Shown: positions 8,434 through 16,890, numbered from the stretch's first letter. The stretch is DNA of 64,000 nt from Citrobacter europaeus (GCA_020099315.1 CP083650.1:4340001-4404000), one strand, 5' to 3'. Notes: a model not told the origin generated them from the letters alone. Numbers and translations are program-made.

Positions 8434-10336
8434 ACTGGCTGGCATCAATGTCGTATTGCTTCATCTTGCGCCACAGGGTGGTGCGACCAATGTTCAGCAG
8501 CTGCGACATCTCCTGCACGCGCCCACTGGTGACGCGAGCGGCATGGATAATCGCCTCTTTTTCGATAGCGGTAAACGTCAGGCTGGCAGGCAGCAGTGAA
8601 GACGCCGTCTCCAGACCCGGACGTTCGGCAAACAGATAATCCGGTAGATTGCTCAGCCGAATATGGCCGTTATCACTGCTGATGGCGATGTTTTCGATAA
8701 TACTGTTCAATTCAAAGTCATTGCCCGGCCACGAATAGGCCACCAGCTGTGCCAGCGCGTCGTCGTCGATCTTCAGACTGGATGAAAAGCGTTTTTTCAG
8801 GCTGTTCAGCCGCGTATAAATCAGCGAGGGAATACTGTTACGCCGCGCCCGCAGCGGTGGGATCACTATCTCAAAAGAGTGCAGCGCATAATACAGCTGG
8901 CGGCTAAAGCGGTTCTGCTCCACCAGATTGGCGAGATCAACCGTGGTGGTGGCGATCACTTTGACATCCACCGGGATCAGCCGGCGGGCATCCAGGCGGG
9001 TGAGTACCCCCTGCTTAATCACCTGTAACAACGCGGATTGCAGCTCCGGCGCCAGATATTCAATTTTTTCCAGAAACAGCGTGCCGCCGTTCGCCAGTTC
9101 AAGACGGCTCAGCCGACCGTTTTCATCATCGGTGGGCGCGCTGCCCATAAAATCCTGCCCCAGCACGCTGTTGGCATACAACTGACAGTTCACGGCAATA
9201 TATGGTCCGCTGGCACGCTCGCTTTCGTTGTGAATAGCCTGACTCAGCAGCTCTTTACCAACCCCCTCTTCTCCACACAGCAGGATCGGGAAACTTCCTC
9301 TCGCCGCCTGGCGCCCAAAATGGATCAAGCGGCGGGTTTCAGGATCGTCTGTCGACATCTGCTCAAAGGTGTGGCTCACCTTGCCGAGCTGGCTGGTCAT
9401 CAACTGGCGCATTTGCTCCACCGGATGCAGCAGCAGGATAAAGCTGTTGCCCTGCTCCTCAACAATCGGTTTCAGGGTAATGACGGCATCAACAAATTGA
9501 TGCTGGCTTTCAAAAGTGACTTCAACGTGGTTCAGACCGCGGGCATGTTTGATCGCCCGGCGCAGCAGCATGGGTAGATTGAGCAGGTCGTGAATGTTTT
9601 TCCCCTGACTGGCCTGCGCGTCAAGATGCAAAAGCAGCGCCGCGCGCGCATTGAGGAACTGCAAAACGCCCTGTTCGTTCCAGGCCATTACGCCATCATC
9701 CATGCTCTCCAGCAGGCCGTACATCTGGTTCAAATGTCGATTAGATTCAGCCAGCAGGCTGTCGGTCAGCAAAGAGTTGCCGACTTCTCTGGCAATCGCC
9801 AGCGTCAGGGATAAATCAGAAACGCACTCATGCTCCACCAGACAGCACAGCGAGATGGAGCCGAACAGTCGACCATGGTTATCGAAGACCGGCGTCGAGC
9901 AGAACGACCAGGGATGCAGCGCCTGTTTAAAGTGCTGATCGCCAGAAGTTTTTGTCGGCTGCCCCGGCATCGTCGCCAGAGAAAGCGCACAGCTGCCAAT
10001 AATGCTTTCGGCACAGTAACTGCCGTCGCGAAACCCAAGCTCCGCCAGCTGTTCAACCGTCTGCGGATCGCCGCAACGGCTGAGAATACAGGCTGACTCA
10101 TCCAGAATCAGCAGCGCGCACGGACGGCCATCCATAAACTCCCAGGCATCTTCCAGCGCGGCCTGGGCAATCGTCAGCAGCGCCGTCTTGCGACGACAAA
10201 TCGACTCAAAGGTCAGCCCTTGCGCCTGATGCGGCGCCTGCCAGGTTTCCCGCTGCATAAACTTGCTGCAACGATGCCATGACTGGGCAATGACCGAAGA
10301 GACTTCCTTCCCGATGCTATGCGTGTGCGCCGTCAT
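8411..10336 (-). CDS. dhaR: dha regulon transcriptional activator DhaR
   Basis: Activator of the dha regulon (641 residues). The order is a GAF-like sensor domain (about residues 60-190), a PAS-like segment (about 205-310), an AAA+ domain (about 330-550), and a C-terminal Fis-type helix-turn-helix in VQEMSQLLNIGRTTLWRKMK. Walker A reads GEEGVGKE and the Walker B region GGTLFLEKIEYL. The GAFTGA loop needed to contact sigma54 is replaced by QDFMGSA, so it should act with sigma70, as known for DhaR. It lies downstream of dhaD, with an imperfect GC hairpin between them that may reduce read-through. Its 3-prime end overlaps orfY by 23 bases. Confidence 0.95.
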   Translation of the reverse strand: MTAHTHSIGKEVSSVIAQSWHRCSKFMQRETWQAPHQAQGLTFESICRRKTALLTIAQAALEDAWEFMDGRPCALLILDESACILSRCGDPQTVEQLAELGFRDGSYCAESIIGSCALSLATMPGQPTKTSGDQHFKQALHPWSFCSTPVFDNHGRLFGSISLCCLVEHECVSDLSLTLAIAREVGNSLLTDSLLAESNRHLNQMYGLLESMDDGVMAWNEQGVLQFLNARAALLLHLDAQASQGKNIHDLLNLPMLLRRAIKHARGLNHVEVTFESQHQFVDAVITLKPIVEEQGNSFILLLHPVEQMRQLMTSQLGKVSHTFEQMSTDDPETRRLIHFGRQAARGSFPILLCGEEGVGKELLSQAIHNESERASGPYIAVNCQLYANSVLGQDFMGSAPTDDENGRLSRLELANGGTLFLEKIEYLAPELQSALLQVIKQGVLTRLDARRLIPVDVKVIATTTVDLANLVEQNRFSRQLYYALHSFEIVIPPLRARRNSIPSLIYTRLNSLKKRFSSSLKIDDDALAQLVAYSWPGNDFELNSIIENIAISSDNGHIRLSNLPDYLFAERPGLETASSLLPASLTFTAIEKEAIIHAARVTSGRVQEMSQLLNIGRTTLWRKMKQYDIDASQFKRKHLE

Positions 10337-10360
10337 ATCCCTTTCCGCTGTTTAACCATA

Positions 10361-10395
10361 GACAACCCCTCCGGCAGAGACTGTCAGAGGGGGAG
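10361..10395 (-). terminator. Possible hairpin between dhaD and dhaR
   Basis: An imperfect GC stem (CCCCTC paired with GAGGGG across a short loop) lies in the 91-base gap between dhaD and dhaR. Read on the minus strand it is followed by a short T-rich run. It could be an attenuator that lowers dhaR transcription from the dhaD promoter. Confidence 0.35.
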
Positions 10396-10427
10396 AAGAT
10401 GCCGGATAAAAACCTACCGACGACTGA

Positions 10428-11525
10428 TTAACGCGCCAGCCACTGCTGTCCCAGCAGGTCTGCCGTCAAAATAGCGGCATGTACGCTTTCAGGCGTTACC
10501 GGGAACGGCATATTGTGGATGGTTTCACCTTCTGCACAGGTCGCTTTTGCTACGGCCATGATCTTGCCGTCAACGTCTTCTTTCACGCCCATTTCCGCTA
10601 ACGTTACCGGCAGGCCTACTTTCTGACAGAAATTCAGCACGGTTTCGATCTCTTCCATCGGGCTGTTTTGCAACACCAGCTGCGCCAGCGTACCAAAGGC
10701 GACTTTTTCACCGTGGTACAAATGGTGGCACTCTTCCAGAATCGTAAAGCCGTTGTGGATCGCATGCGCCCCTGCAAGACCGCTGCTTTCAAAGCCGATG
10801 CCGCTGAGGTAAGTGTTAGCTTCGACAATACGCTCCAGCGCATCGGTCACCACGCCAGCCTGCGCGGCAAAGCGTGCCTTCTCGCCTTCCGCCAGCAGGG
10901 TATCATAGCACAGGCGCGCCAGGCTCAGCGCCGCCACGGTGGACTGTCCGCCCGCCATGCTGGTCGCTCTGGCGTCATAACAGGCTTTCGCTTCAAACCA
11001 GGTCGAGAGCGCATCGCCCATCCCGGCCACCAGCAGACGTACCGGCGCTTTAGCAATGATTGCGGTATCCATCACCACCATATCCGGGTTTTTCGGGTAG
11101 ATCAGATACTCTTCAAACTCACCGGCTTCGGTATAGATTACGGACAGCGCACTGGTTGGCGCATCGGTAGACGCGATAGTCGGGATCACCACCACCGGCA
11201 GCTTCTGGTAGTAGCCAATCGCTTTGGCGGTATCCAGCGTTTTCCCGCCGCCAATCCCAACCACACCGCGGCAACCGTGCTGTTTCAAAATGGCAATCAG
11301 ACGATTAATTTCAGCATGGCTGCATTCGCCGTTGAAGCGTTCCGCGTGGCAGCTAATGTCGTGGTTGTGCAGGCCGTTGAGTACTTTCTCTCCCGCCAGC
11401 TTCATCACGAAGTCATCCGCGATCACGAAAAAGCTGTCCGCCAGATTTTTAGCGTATTGACCAAACATGGTGGAAGCGTCAGGACCCTGGAGATATTTGG
11501 CTGGAGATTGAATAACTTTTAGCAT
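10428..11525 (-). CDS. dhaD: Glycerol dehydrogenase
   Basis: NAD+-dependent glycerol dehydrogenase (365 residues) that oxidises glycerol to dihydroxyacetone, the first step of the oxidative branch. It is a zinc-containing member of the family III alcohol dehydrogenases: GIGGGKTLDTAKA binds NAD, and zinc ligands are expected in AGMGDALSTWFEA and in the His of AGAHAIHNGF and HLYHGEKVAFG. The open frame extends upstream, but the family begins MLKVIQSPAKYLQG. The ATG at 11525 has GAAAGGA just upstream, so that start was chosen. It faces dhaK across 562 bases that contain four copies of the candidate DhaR dyad. DhaK uses its product. Confidence 0.97.
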   Translation of the reverse strand: MLKVIQSPAKYLQGPDASTMFGQYAKNLADSFFVIADDFVMKLAGEKVLNGLHNHDISCHAERFNGECSHAEINRLIAILKQHGCRGVVGIGGGKTLDTAKAIGYYQKLPVVVIPTIASTDAPTSALSVIYTEAGEFEEYLIYPKNPDMVVMDTAIIAKAPVRLLVAGMGDALSTWFEAKACYDARATSMAGGQSTVAALSLARLCYDTLLAEGEKARFAAQAGVVTDALERIVEANTYLSGIGFESSGLAGAHAIHNGFTILEECHHLYHGEKVAFGTLAQLVLQNSPMEEIETVLNFCQKVGLPVTLAEMGVKEDVDGKIMAVAKATCAEGETIHNMPFPVTPESVHAAILTADLLGQQWLAR

Positions 11526-11674
11526 TCCTTTCATCCTCAAATAAGTACATGTTTTTACATGGTGAGCCCTGGCGTTAACCTGTTTGGCCTGATGCTGATG
11601 GCGAAAACGGGAGGTACCGGAGCGATGCAATAACTGTATGGCGAGGCGTGCACAAAAAGATCTTTCGTCTTTTT

Positions 11675-11689
11675 GTTCTGATATGAAAC
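11675..11689. promoter_or_regulatory. Candidate DhaR dyad 3
   Basis: GTTCTGATATGAAAC: a weaker left half (GTTCTG) and a good right half (TGAAAC). It lies 149 bases upstream of the dhaD start. Confidence 0.45.
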
Positions 11690-11706
11690 AGATAAAAACG
11701 GACTAC

Positions 11707-11721
11707 GTTTCATATTGGAAC
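11707..11721. promoter_or_regulatory. Candidate DhaR dyad 4
   Basis: GTTTCATATTGGAAC: half-sites GTTTCA and TGGAAC around TAT, 32 bases from dyad 3. Confidence 0.5.
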
Positions 11722-11928
11722 GCTTATCCATAAAAAATATAAGGTTTGCGATCCTGATCCGTTCATTTACCGCCAAATATCCAGCACACATGAATCTCAC
11801 TTTCTCTTTTACCCACTCGCTTGTCTTAAAATCCGCACAAAAAGGCTGACGGTGCCGGATAACCAGCGCCGTTCGCCGGTGAAAAAAGTCGAGCGAGCTC
11901 GCATTGTGATCGTTCCTTGCTTTTTTCA

Positions 11929-11943
11929 GTTTCATTTCGGAAC
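11929..11943. promoter_or_regulatory. Candidate DhaR dyad 5
   Basis: GTTTCATTTCGGAAC: half-sites GTTTCA and CGGAAC around TTT, 144 bases upstream of the dhaK start. Confidence 0.5.
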
Positions 11944-11959
11944 AAAAAACAACAATCAC

Positions 11960-11974
11960 GTTCCGTAATGAAAC
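11960..11974. promoter_or_regulatory. Candidate DhaR dyad 6
   Basis: GTTCCGTAATGAAAC: half-sites GTTCCG and TGAAAC around TAA, 31 bases from dyad 5. Confidence 0.5.
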
Positions 11975-12087
11975 TCATTTTAAGGTTGTTTTTTTCCGCG
12001 CTGACTTCGCCAGAATCTCTTCATCGCCTCCGCACCATGACCTAAGCATTCGGGGGTTTGTCTTTCACTCAACCTCGAGGAGCCGTT

Positions 12088-13746
12088 ATGTCTCAATTCT
12101 TTTTTAATCAACGCCCCCATCTCGTGAGCGATGTCATCGACGGTACGATTATCGCCAGCCCGTGGAATAACCTGGCGCGTCTGGAAAGCGATCCGGCCAT
12201 TCGTATCGTAGTCCGTCGTGATCTCGATAAAAATAACGTGTCGGTCATTTCCGGCGGCGGTTCGGGACACGAACCCGCGCACGTTGGATTTATCGGTAAA
12301 GGCATGCTAACCGCTGCGGTCTGCGGCGACGTTTTCGCCTCCCCGAGCGTGGATGCGGTACTGACCGCCATTCAGGCGGTAACCGGTGAAGCGGGCTGTT
12401 TGTTGATCGTGAAAAATTACACCGGTGACCGTCTTAATTTCGGTCTCGCCGCCGAGAAAGCGCGTCGCCTTGGCTATAACGTTGAAATGCTGATTGTTGG
12501 CGACGACATCTCTCTGCCGGATAACAAACACCCACGCGGCATTGCGGGAACCATCCTGGTGCATAAAATCGCGGGTTACTTTGCCGAACGCGGCTACAAC
12601 CTCGCCACCGTTCTGCGTGAAGCGCAGTACGCAGCCCACAACACCTTCAGCCTGGGCGTTGCGCTTTCCAGTTGTCATCTGCCGCAAGAAACCGACGCGA
12701 CCCCGCGTCATCATCCGGGTCACGCGGAGCTAGGGATGGGCATTCACGGCGAGCCAGGTGCTTCGGTTATCGACACTCAGAACAGTGCGCAGGTGGTGAA
12801 CCTGATGGTGGATAAACTGCTGGCCGCCCTGCCTGAAACCGGCCGTCTGGCGGTGATGATTAACAATCTTGGCGGTGTTTCTGTTGCCGAAATGGCCATC
12901 ATTACCCGCGAGCTGGCCAGCAGCCCGCTGCACTCGCGTATCGACTGGCTGATTGGCCCGGCCTCGCTGGTCACCGCGCTGGATATGAAAGGCTTTTCTC
13001 TCACGGCCATCGTGCTGGAAGAGAGCATCGAAAAAGCGCTGCTCACCGAAGTGGAAACCAGCAACTGGCCGACGCCGGTCCCACCGCGTGAAATCAGTTG
13101 TGTTCCGTCATCTCAGCGTAGCGCACGCGTGGAATTCCAGCCCTCGGCAAACGCCCTGGTGGCCGGGATTGTGGAGCTTATCACCGCAACCCTTTCCGAT
13201 CTGGAGTCCCATCTTAATGCGCTGGATGCCAAAGTCGGCGATGGCGATACCGGTTCAACCTTCGCCGCTGGCGCACGCGAAATTGCCAGCCTACTGCATC
13301 GCCAGCAGTTGCCGCTGGATAACCTTGCTACGCTGTTCGCGTTGATTGGCGAACGCCTGACCGTGGTGATGGGCGGTTCCAGCGGTGTGCTGATGTCGAT
13401 CTTCTTTACCTCAGCCGGACAGAAACTGGAACAGGGAGCAAATATTGTCGAAGCATTAAATACGGGCCTGGCGCAGATGAAGTTCTACGGCGGCGCAGAC
13501 GAAGGCGATCGCACCATGATTGACGCGCTGCAACCGGCCCTGACTTCACTGCTCGCGCAGCCGCAAAATCTGCAGGCCGCATTCGACGCCGCGCAAGCGG
13601 GAGCCGAACGAACCTGTTTGTCGAGTAAAGCCAATGCCGGTCGCGCATCGTATCTGAGCAGCGAAAGTCTGCTCGGCAATATGGACCCCGGCGCACACGC
13701 CGTCGCGATGGTGTTTAAAGCGCTGGCGGAGAGTGAATTGGGTTAA
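12088..13746 (+). CDS. dhaK: ATP-dependent dihydroxyacetone kinase
   Basis: ATP-dependent dihydroxyacetone kinase (552 residues) that phosphorylates dihydroxyacetone to the glycolytic intermediate DHAP. The N-terminal DhaK domain has GGGSGHEPAH and the substrate-binding His in GMGIHGEPGAS (about residue 220 in the C. freundii enzyme). The C-terminal DhaL domain has the Mg-ATP Asp residues in DAKVGDGDTGSTF and a GGSSGVLM loop. E. coli splits these domains and uses the PTS as phosphate donor; the fused form here uses ATP. The ATG at 12088 follows GAGGAG and gives the known length, while the frame extends ten codons upstream. It is a single-gene unit divergent from dhaD. Confidence 0.98.
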   Translation: MSQFFFNQRPHLVSDVIDGTIIASPWNNLARLESDPAIRIVVRRDLDKNNVSVISGGGSGHEPAHVGFIGKGMLTAAVCGDVFASPSVDAVLTAIQAVTGEAGCLLIVKNYTGDRLNFGLAAEKARRLGYNVEMLIVGDDISLPDNKHPRGIAGTILVHKIAGYFAERGYNLATVLREAQYAAHNTFSLGVALSSCHLPQETDATPRHHPGHAELGMGIHGEPGASVIDTQNSAQVVNLMVDKLLAALPETGRLAVMINNLGGVSVAEMAIITRELASSPLHSRIDWLIGPASLVTALDMKGFSLTAIVLEESIEKALLTEVETSNWPTPVPPREISCVPSSQRSARVEFQPSANALVAGIVELITATLSDLESHLNALDAKVGDGDTGSTFAAGAREIASLLHRQQLPLDNLATLFALIGERLTVVMGGSSGVLMSIFFTSAGQKLEQGANIVEALNTGLAQMKFYGGADEGDRTMIDALQPALTSLLAQPQNLQAAFDAAQAGAERTCLSSKANAGRASYLSSESLLGNMDPGAHAVAMVFKALAESELG

Positions 13747-13755
13747 ATCATAAAT

Positions 13756-13834
13756 GCCTGATGCGCTTCGCGCATCAGGCCTACGAGTACAAACCTATGT
13801 AGGCCGGATAAGGCGTTTACGCCGCCATCCGGCA
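13756..13834. repeat. REP/BIME pair
   Basis: Two palindromic REP-type units, 13756-13784 and 13800-13834, face each other between the convergent dhaK and cfa-like genes. The second has the common GGCCGGATAAGGCG ... CCATCCGGC form. Confidence 0.85.
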
Positions 13835-13839
13835 GAACG

Positions 13840-14994
13840 TTAACGATAAACGCGGAGGCCACCCTCGACGCCACGGCTAAACAGTACCTGCCAAAGCTCG
13901 ATATCTCGGGCGCGGAAAGCCCCGGCGCAGGCGCATAAATAGTAATTAAACATTCTTCTGAAGGTGGCGGAATAACGTGACGACAGCTCCGGCCAGGCCT
14001 GATTAAAGCGCTCGTGCCAGGCCATCAGCGTTTTATCGTAATCGCTGCCAAAGTTATGCCAGTCCTCCATCACAAACCGTGATTCGCTGGCCTCGGCAAT
14101 ATGGGAAATCGACGGTAAGCAACCGTTCGGGAAAATGTATTTGTTGATCCATGGATCGACGCTCATCCCTTTTTTATTGCTACCGATGGTATGCAGCAGG
14201 AAGAGCCCGTCCGGTTTTAAACAACGGTCGGCGATGCTGAAATAGGTATCGTAGTTTTTCGGCCCGACGTGTTCAAACATCCCCACGGAGACAATGCGAT
14301 CGTAGTGTTTATCAAGATCGCGATAATCCTGCAGCAGAATGTTAACGTCCAGCCCTTCACAGCGCTGCTGCGCCATTTTCTGCTGCTCTTTGGAAATGGT
14401 AACGCCTTCTACCGCCACGCCATAATGACGCGCCGCATATTCTGCCAACCCGCCCCATCCACAACCGATATCGAGTAAACGCATACCCGGCTTAAGCTGC
14501 AGCTTCTCGCAGATCATTTTTAATTTGGCATTTTGCGCATCGTCTAAGGTGGTCGCGTCTTTCCAGTAACCGCAGGAATATTGCATATGCGGATCAAGCA
14601 TCAGCGCAAAGAGATCGTTACCAATATCATAATGTTCTTTACCGACGATCCATGCGCGGCTCCGTGACTGCAAATTAAACAGGCGTGCGCTGGCAATGCG
14701 TAAAATATCTTTCAGATTACCTGGCATCTGCTGGTCGAGTTTTGCTTTCAGGATTTTGCAGAACAGAATATCGAGCCGTTCGCAGTCCCACCAGCCTTCC
14801 ATATAGCTTTCGCCAAGCCCTAATGAGCCTTGTTGCAATACCCGTTTAAAGAAACCGGTATGATGAAGTTGAATGTCCCAGGCGCGCGAGCCATTAATTC
14901 TGATATCCGCTTGCGAAAGCAGCTCTTTTCCCATTCGGGTCCAGTTATCATTTGTTTCATTGACGATGACAGCATCTGAACAAAGCGAGTTCAT
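13840..14994 (-). CDS. Second cyclopropane fatty acid synthase (Cfa-like)
   Basis: SAM-dependent cyclopropane-fatty-acyl-phospholipid synthase homologue (384 residues), strongly similar to but distinct from E. coli Cfa (382 residues). Such enzymes add a methylene group to unsaturated membrane lipid chains. The SAM motif LLDIGCGWGG lies near residue 165, EHVGPKNYDTYF and WINKYIFPNGCLPS follow, and the catalytic Cys is in YYLCACAGAFRARD near the C-terminus. The ATG at 14994 is preferred; an upstream in-frame TTG at 15006 is also possible. It is divergent from an AraC-type regulator with 67 bases between starts. The normal cfa lies elsewhere in enteric genomes, so this is probably a paralogue carried with the dha segment. 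Confidence 0.88.
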   Translation of the reverse strand: MNSLCSDAVIVNETNDNWTRMGKELLSQADIRINGSRAWDIQLHHTGFFKRVLQQGSLGLGESYMEGWWDCERLDILFCKILKAKLDQQMPGNLKDILRIASARLFNLQSRSRAWIVGKEHYDIGNDLFALMLDPHMQYSCGYWKDATTLDDAQNAKLKMICEKLQLKPGMRLLDIGCGWGGLAEYAARHYGVAVEGVTISKEQQKMAQQRCEGLDVNILLQDYRDLDKHYDRIVSVGMFEHVGPKNYDTYFSIADRCLKPDGLFLLHTIGSNKKGMSVDPWINKYIFPNGCLPSISHIAEASESRFVMEDWHNFGSDYDKTLMAWHERFNQAWPELSSRYSATFRRMFNYYLCACAGAFRARDIELWQVLFSRGVEGGLRVYR

Positions 14995-15061
14995 GGTATT
15001 TACCAAAAGTGGGCTAAAAATTATTACGCAAGATTATTATGGAAAAAAGAGTGTATGTATT

Positions 15062-15910
15062 ATGATCCGCGGACAAGATCTATCGAGCAGCGGACACACC
15101 ATCGGGAGCATTGACGATTCATTTATGGAAACTCTCGCGCAAAAACAGTGGAACTCCTTCCCGGATAACTCCATGACCGAACTGCCGCAGGACGTATTCT
15201 TTCGCTCTTATGTCCTGGAAGCCAACCACCATGTACCGCAGCATTCACACTCTTTTATGCAGTTTCATTTCGCCCGCAAAGGCAGCATGCGCATTGATGT
15301 TGCCGGTAAGTGCTGGATAATCCCCGCGCATTATGGCATTTGGATCCCAAATAATACGGAGCATGCGGTTTGGGCATTAGATGATGTGTATTTAGAAAAT
15401 CTGGATATTAAACCGGGCTTTCTTGAAGAGAGCATCAATGAATGCAAAGTAGTGGCTATCAGTGATTTCGCCAGAGAGTTTATTCATTACGCCACGAATT
15501 CAATTTCAGGCCATTATGATAGTCAGTCAAAAGAGGGCAAGCTGGTTAGTGTGCTGGTCGATATTATTCTGCAACTCCCGGAAGTCGCTTTTGTATTACC
15601 CTGGCCGCAGGATCGTGAATTAACCAAAGTCTGCCGAACAATACAAGAATCCCCCGCACTGGAGCATTCGGTTGAATACTGGGCGCAGCATCTGGGTATG
15701 TCTGCCCGTACCTTTTCACGCCATTTCAAAAAAGAAACCGGATTGCCTTTCAGCGTCTGGAAGCAAAAAATGCGTATTCTGGAATCCGTATTAATGCTGA
15801 AGAAAAATAAAAGCGTAACCGCCGTGGCGCTCGACGTGGGGTATTCAAGCACCGCGGCATTTAGCTACGCATTCCGCCAGGCGTTTGGCGTTCCGCCGTC
15901 TAATTACTGA
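15062..15910 (+). CDS. AraC-family transcriptional regulator
   Basis: AraC-type regulator (282 residues). The N-terminal cupin-like sensor has HVPQHSHSFMQFHFARKG. The C-terminal DNA-binding domain has two helix-turn-helix units, seen in WAQHLGMSARTFSRHFKKET and in VALDVGYSSTAAFSYAFRQAFGVPP. The ATG at 15062 is preferred; the open frame continues upstream into the cfa-like gene, which is unlikely to be translated here, and an ATG at 15125 is a shorter alternative. It is divergent from the cfa-like gene and may control it, an inference from position. Its stop at 15908-15910 abuts the yqjH stop on the opposite strand, which marks the right edge of the accessory segment. Confidence 0.85.
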   Translation: MIRGQDLSSSGHTIGSIDDSFMETLAQKQWNSFPDNSMTELPQDVFFRSYVLEANHHVPQHSHSFMQFHFARKGSMRIDVAGKCWIIPAHYGIWIPNNTEHAVWALDDVYLENLDIKPGFLEESINECKVVAISDFAREFIHYATNSISGHYDSQSKEGKLVSVLVDIILQLPEVAFVLPWPQDRELTKVCRTIQESPALEHSVEYWAQHLGMSARTFSRHFKKETGLPFSVWKQKMRILESVLMLKKNKSVTAVALDVGYSSTAAFSYAFRQAFGVPPSNY

Positions 15911-16684
15911 TTAACGGCGCTGATGCCAGTAAGCCGCTGCGCGAACCCGTTGCTGATCGAACGCCTCGGTTTCAAAGCGAGCACTCAGGTTTTTGACCAC
16001 CTTCCCTTCGCCAGTGATCCAGATGTAATAATCGTCTGCTGGCACGCTTAGCCGCGATAAGTGTTCATTCACCGCCTGCTCGTCATGACCGATAAACCAC
16101 TGAATAGTAAACCCGTCGAGGTGGGCAAAATAGTCCTGGTATGCTGCATCTTGCACGCTGACCAGCGCCGTGACGTGCGGACGTACCGCTAAACGACTGA
16201 GCGACTCCAGGCGTCGGCGCAGCGCGGGCATTCCCGATTCATCACACACATAAACCTGATACGCATAATCCTCTGGCACCACCAAAGAACCGCGCGGTCC
16301 GCCAATTGTCAGCTTGTCCCCCTCACGGGCATTCATCGCCCACGTACTTGCCACGCCACCGTCATGGATATAAAAATCCAGCGCCAGCTCATGGCGCGCT
16401 TCGTCATACAACGGCGTGTAATCACGGGATAACGGACGTACGCCGTCAGCCCAGACAATGCCTTCATCGGTGACGACAGGCGGCACAAAATGGCTGCCCG
16501 GTTCAGGGAAAAAGACCTTGGTATGGTCGTCAAACCCGTGTGAGCTAAAACCGTCCAGAGCGTCCCCGCCCAGTACAATGCGCTGAAAGCCCGCGCTAAT
16601 ACGTTCTACGCGCAGGACGGTAAGTTCCCGAAAGCGCAGTTCATTACGAACGCGCTGGGGGTAGCGTGAGGTGTTTTTTGTCAT
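15911..16684 (-). CDS. yqjH: NADPH-dependent ferric-chelate reductase YqjH
   Basis: Siderophore-interacting flavoprotein (257 residues) that reduces ferric iron held by siderophores such as enterobactin, releasing Fe(II) in the cytoplasm. FAD binding is suggested by RDYTPL (about residue 90), and the C-terminal half contains VYVCDESGMPALRRRLESL. The ATG at 16684 gives the E. coli length; the frame runs further upstream into the operator region. It is divergent from its repressor gene yqjI. A half-match to the YqjI palindrome at 16711-16720 and a Fur-like sequence near 16731-16750 lie just upstream, which fits the known dual Fur and YqjI control. Confidence 0.95.
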   Translation of the reverse strand: MTKNTSRYPQRVRNELRFRELTVLRVERISAGFQRIVLGGDALDGFSSHGFDDHTKVFFPEPGSHFVPPVVTDEGIVWADGVRPLSRDYTPLYDEARHELALDFYIHDGGVASTWAMNAREGDKLTIGGPRGSLVVPEDYAYQVYVCDESGMPALRRRLESLSRLAVRPHVTALVSVQDAAYQDYFAHLDGFTIQWFIGHDEQAVNEHLSRLSVPADDYYIWITGEGKVVKNLSARFETEAFDQQRVRAAAYWHQRR

Positions 16685-16710
16685 TTTTTTCGCCTTGTGA
16701 AGATAATACG

Positions 16711-16720
16711 ATATATCTAA
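16711..16720. promoter_or_regulatory. Candidate YqjI site at yqjH
   Basis: ATATATCTAA repeats the right part of the palindrome found in front of yqjI. It lies in the yqjH 5-prime region and is a plausible second YqjI contact. Confidence 0.4.
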
Positions 16721-16730
16721 ATACATTTTT

Positions 16731-16753
16731 AAATGATAATGATTGCTAATCAA
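16731..16753. promoter_or_regulatory. Fur-box-like sequence upstream of yqjH
   Basis: The stretch containing AAATGATAATGATTGCTAAT has the GATAATGAT core of the Fur consensus and degenerates on its right side. Fur repression of yqjH is established in E. coli, so the site is plausible. Confidence 0.45.
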
Positions 16754-16890
16754 GAGGATTGCAAGCACTTTTTTGATATAGTCACCGTCAGATTAGACTG
16801 ACAGCACCAACCAATAAAAACTGTTAATAATCATCATATTAAACAAAATATAATTTGTAGACTTGCAAGATGACAATTTTTAGATATAAA

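Larger units (their letters stand above)
11526..12087. promoter_or_regulatory. Divergent dhaD / dhaK promoter region
   Basis: This 562-base region carries four 15-bp dyads in two pairs: 11675-11689 with 11707-11721 on the dhaD side, and 11929-11943 with 11960-11974 on the dhaK side. In each pair the centres are 31-32 bases apart, as in front of dhaB. A reading frame on the minus strand across 11555-11959 has no family resemblance and covers these sites, so I do not treat it as a gene. Confidence 0.6.

Noticed and set aside
11555..11959. 134-codon frame on the minus strand between dhaD and dhaK
   Set aside because: No recognisable family, odd composition, and it covers candidate DhaR sites and promoters.
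1009..13746. dha regulon as a bacterial microcompartment locus
   Set aside because: No shell proteins (BMC domain) are present; this is the soluble glycerol dehydratase type.
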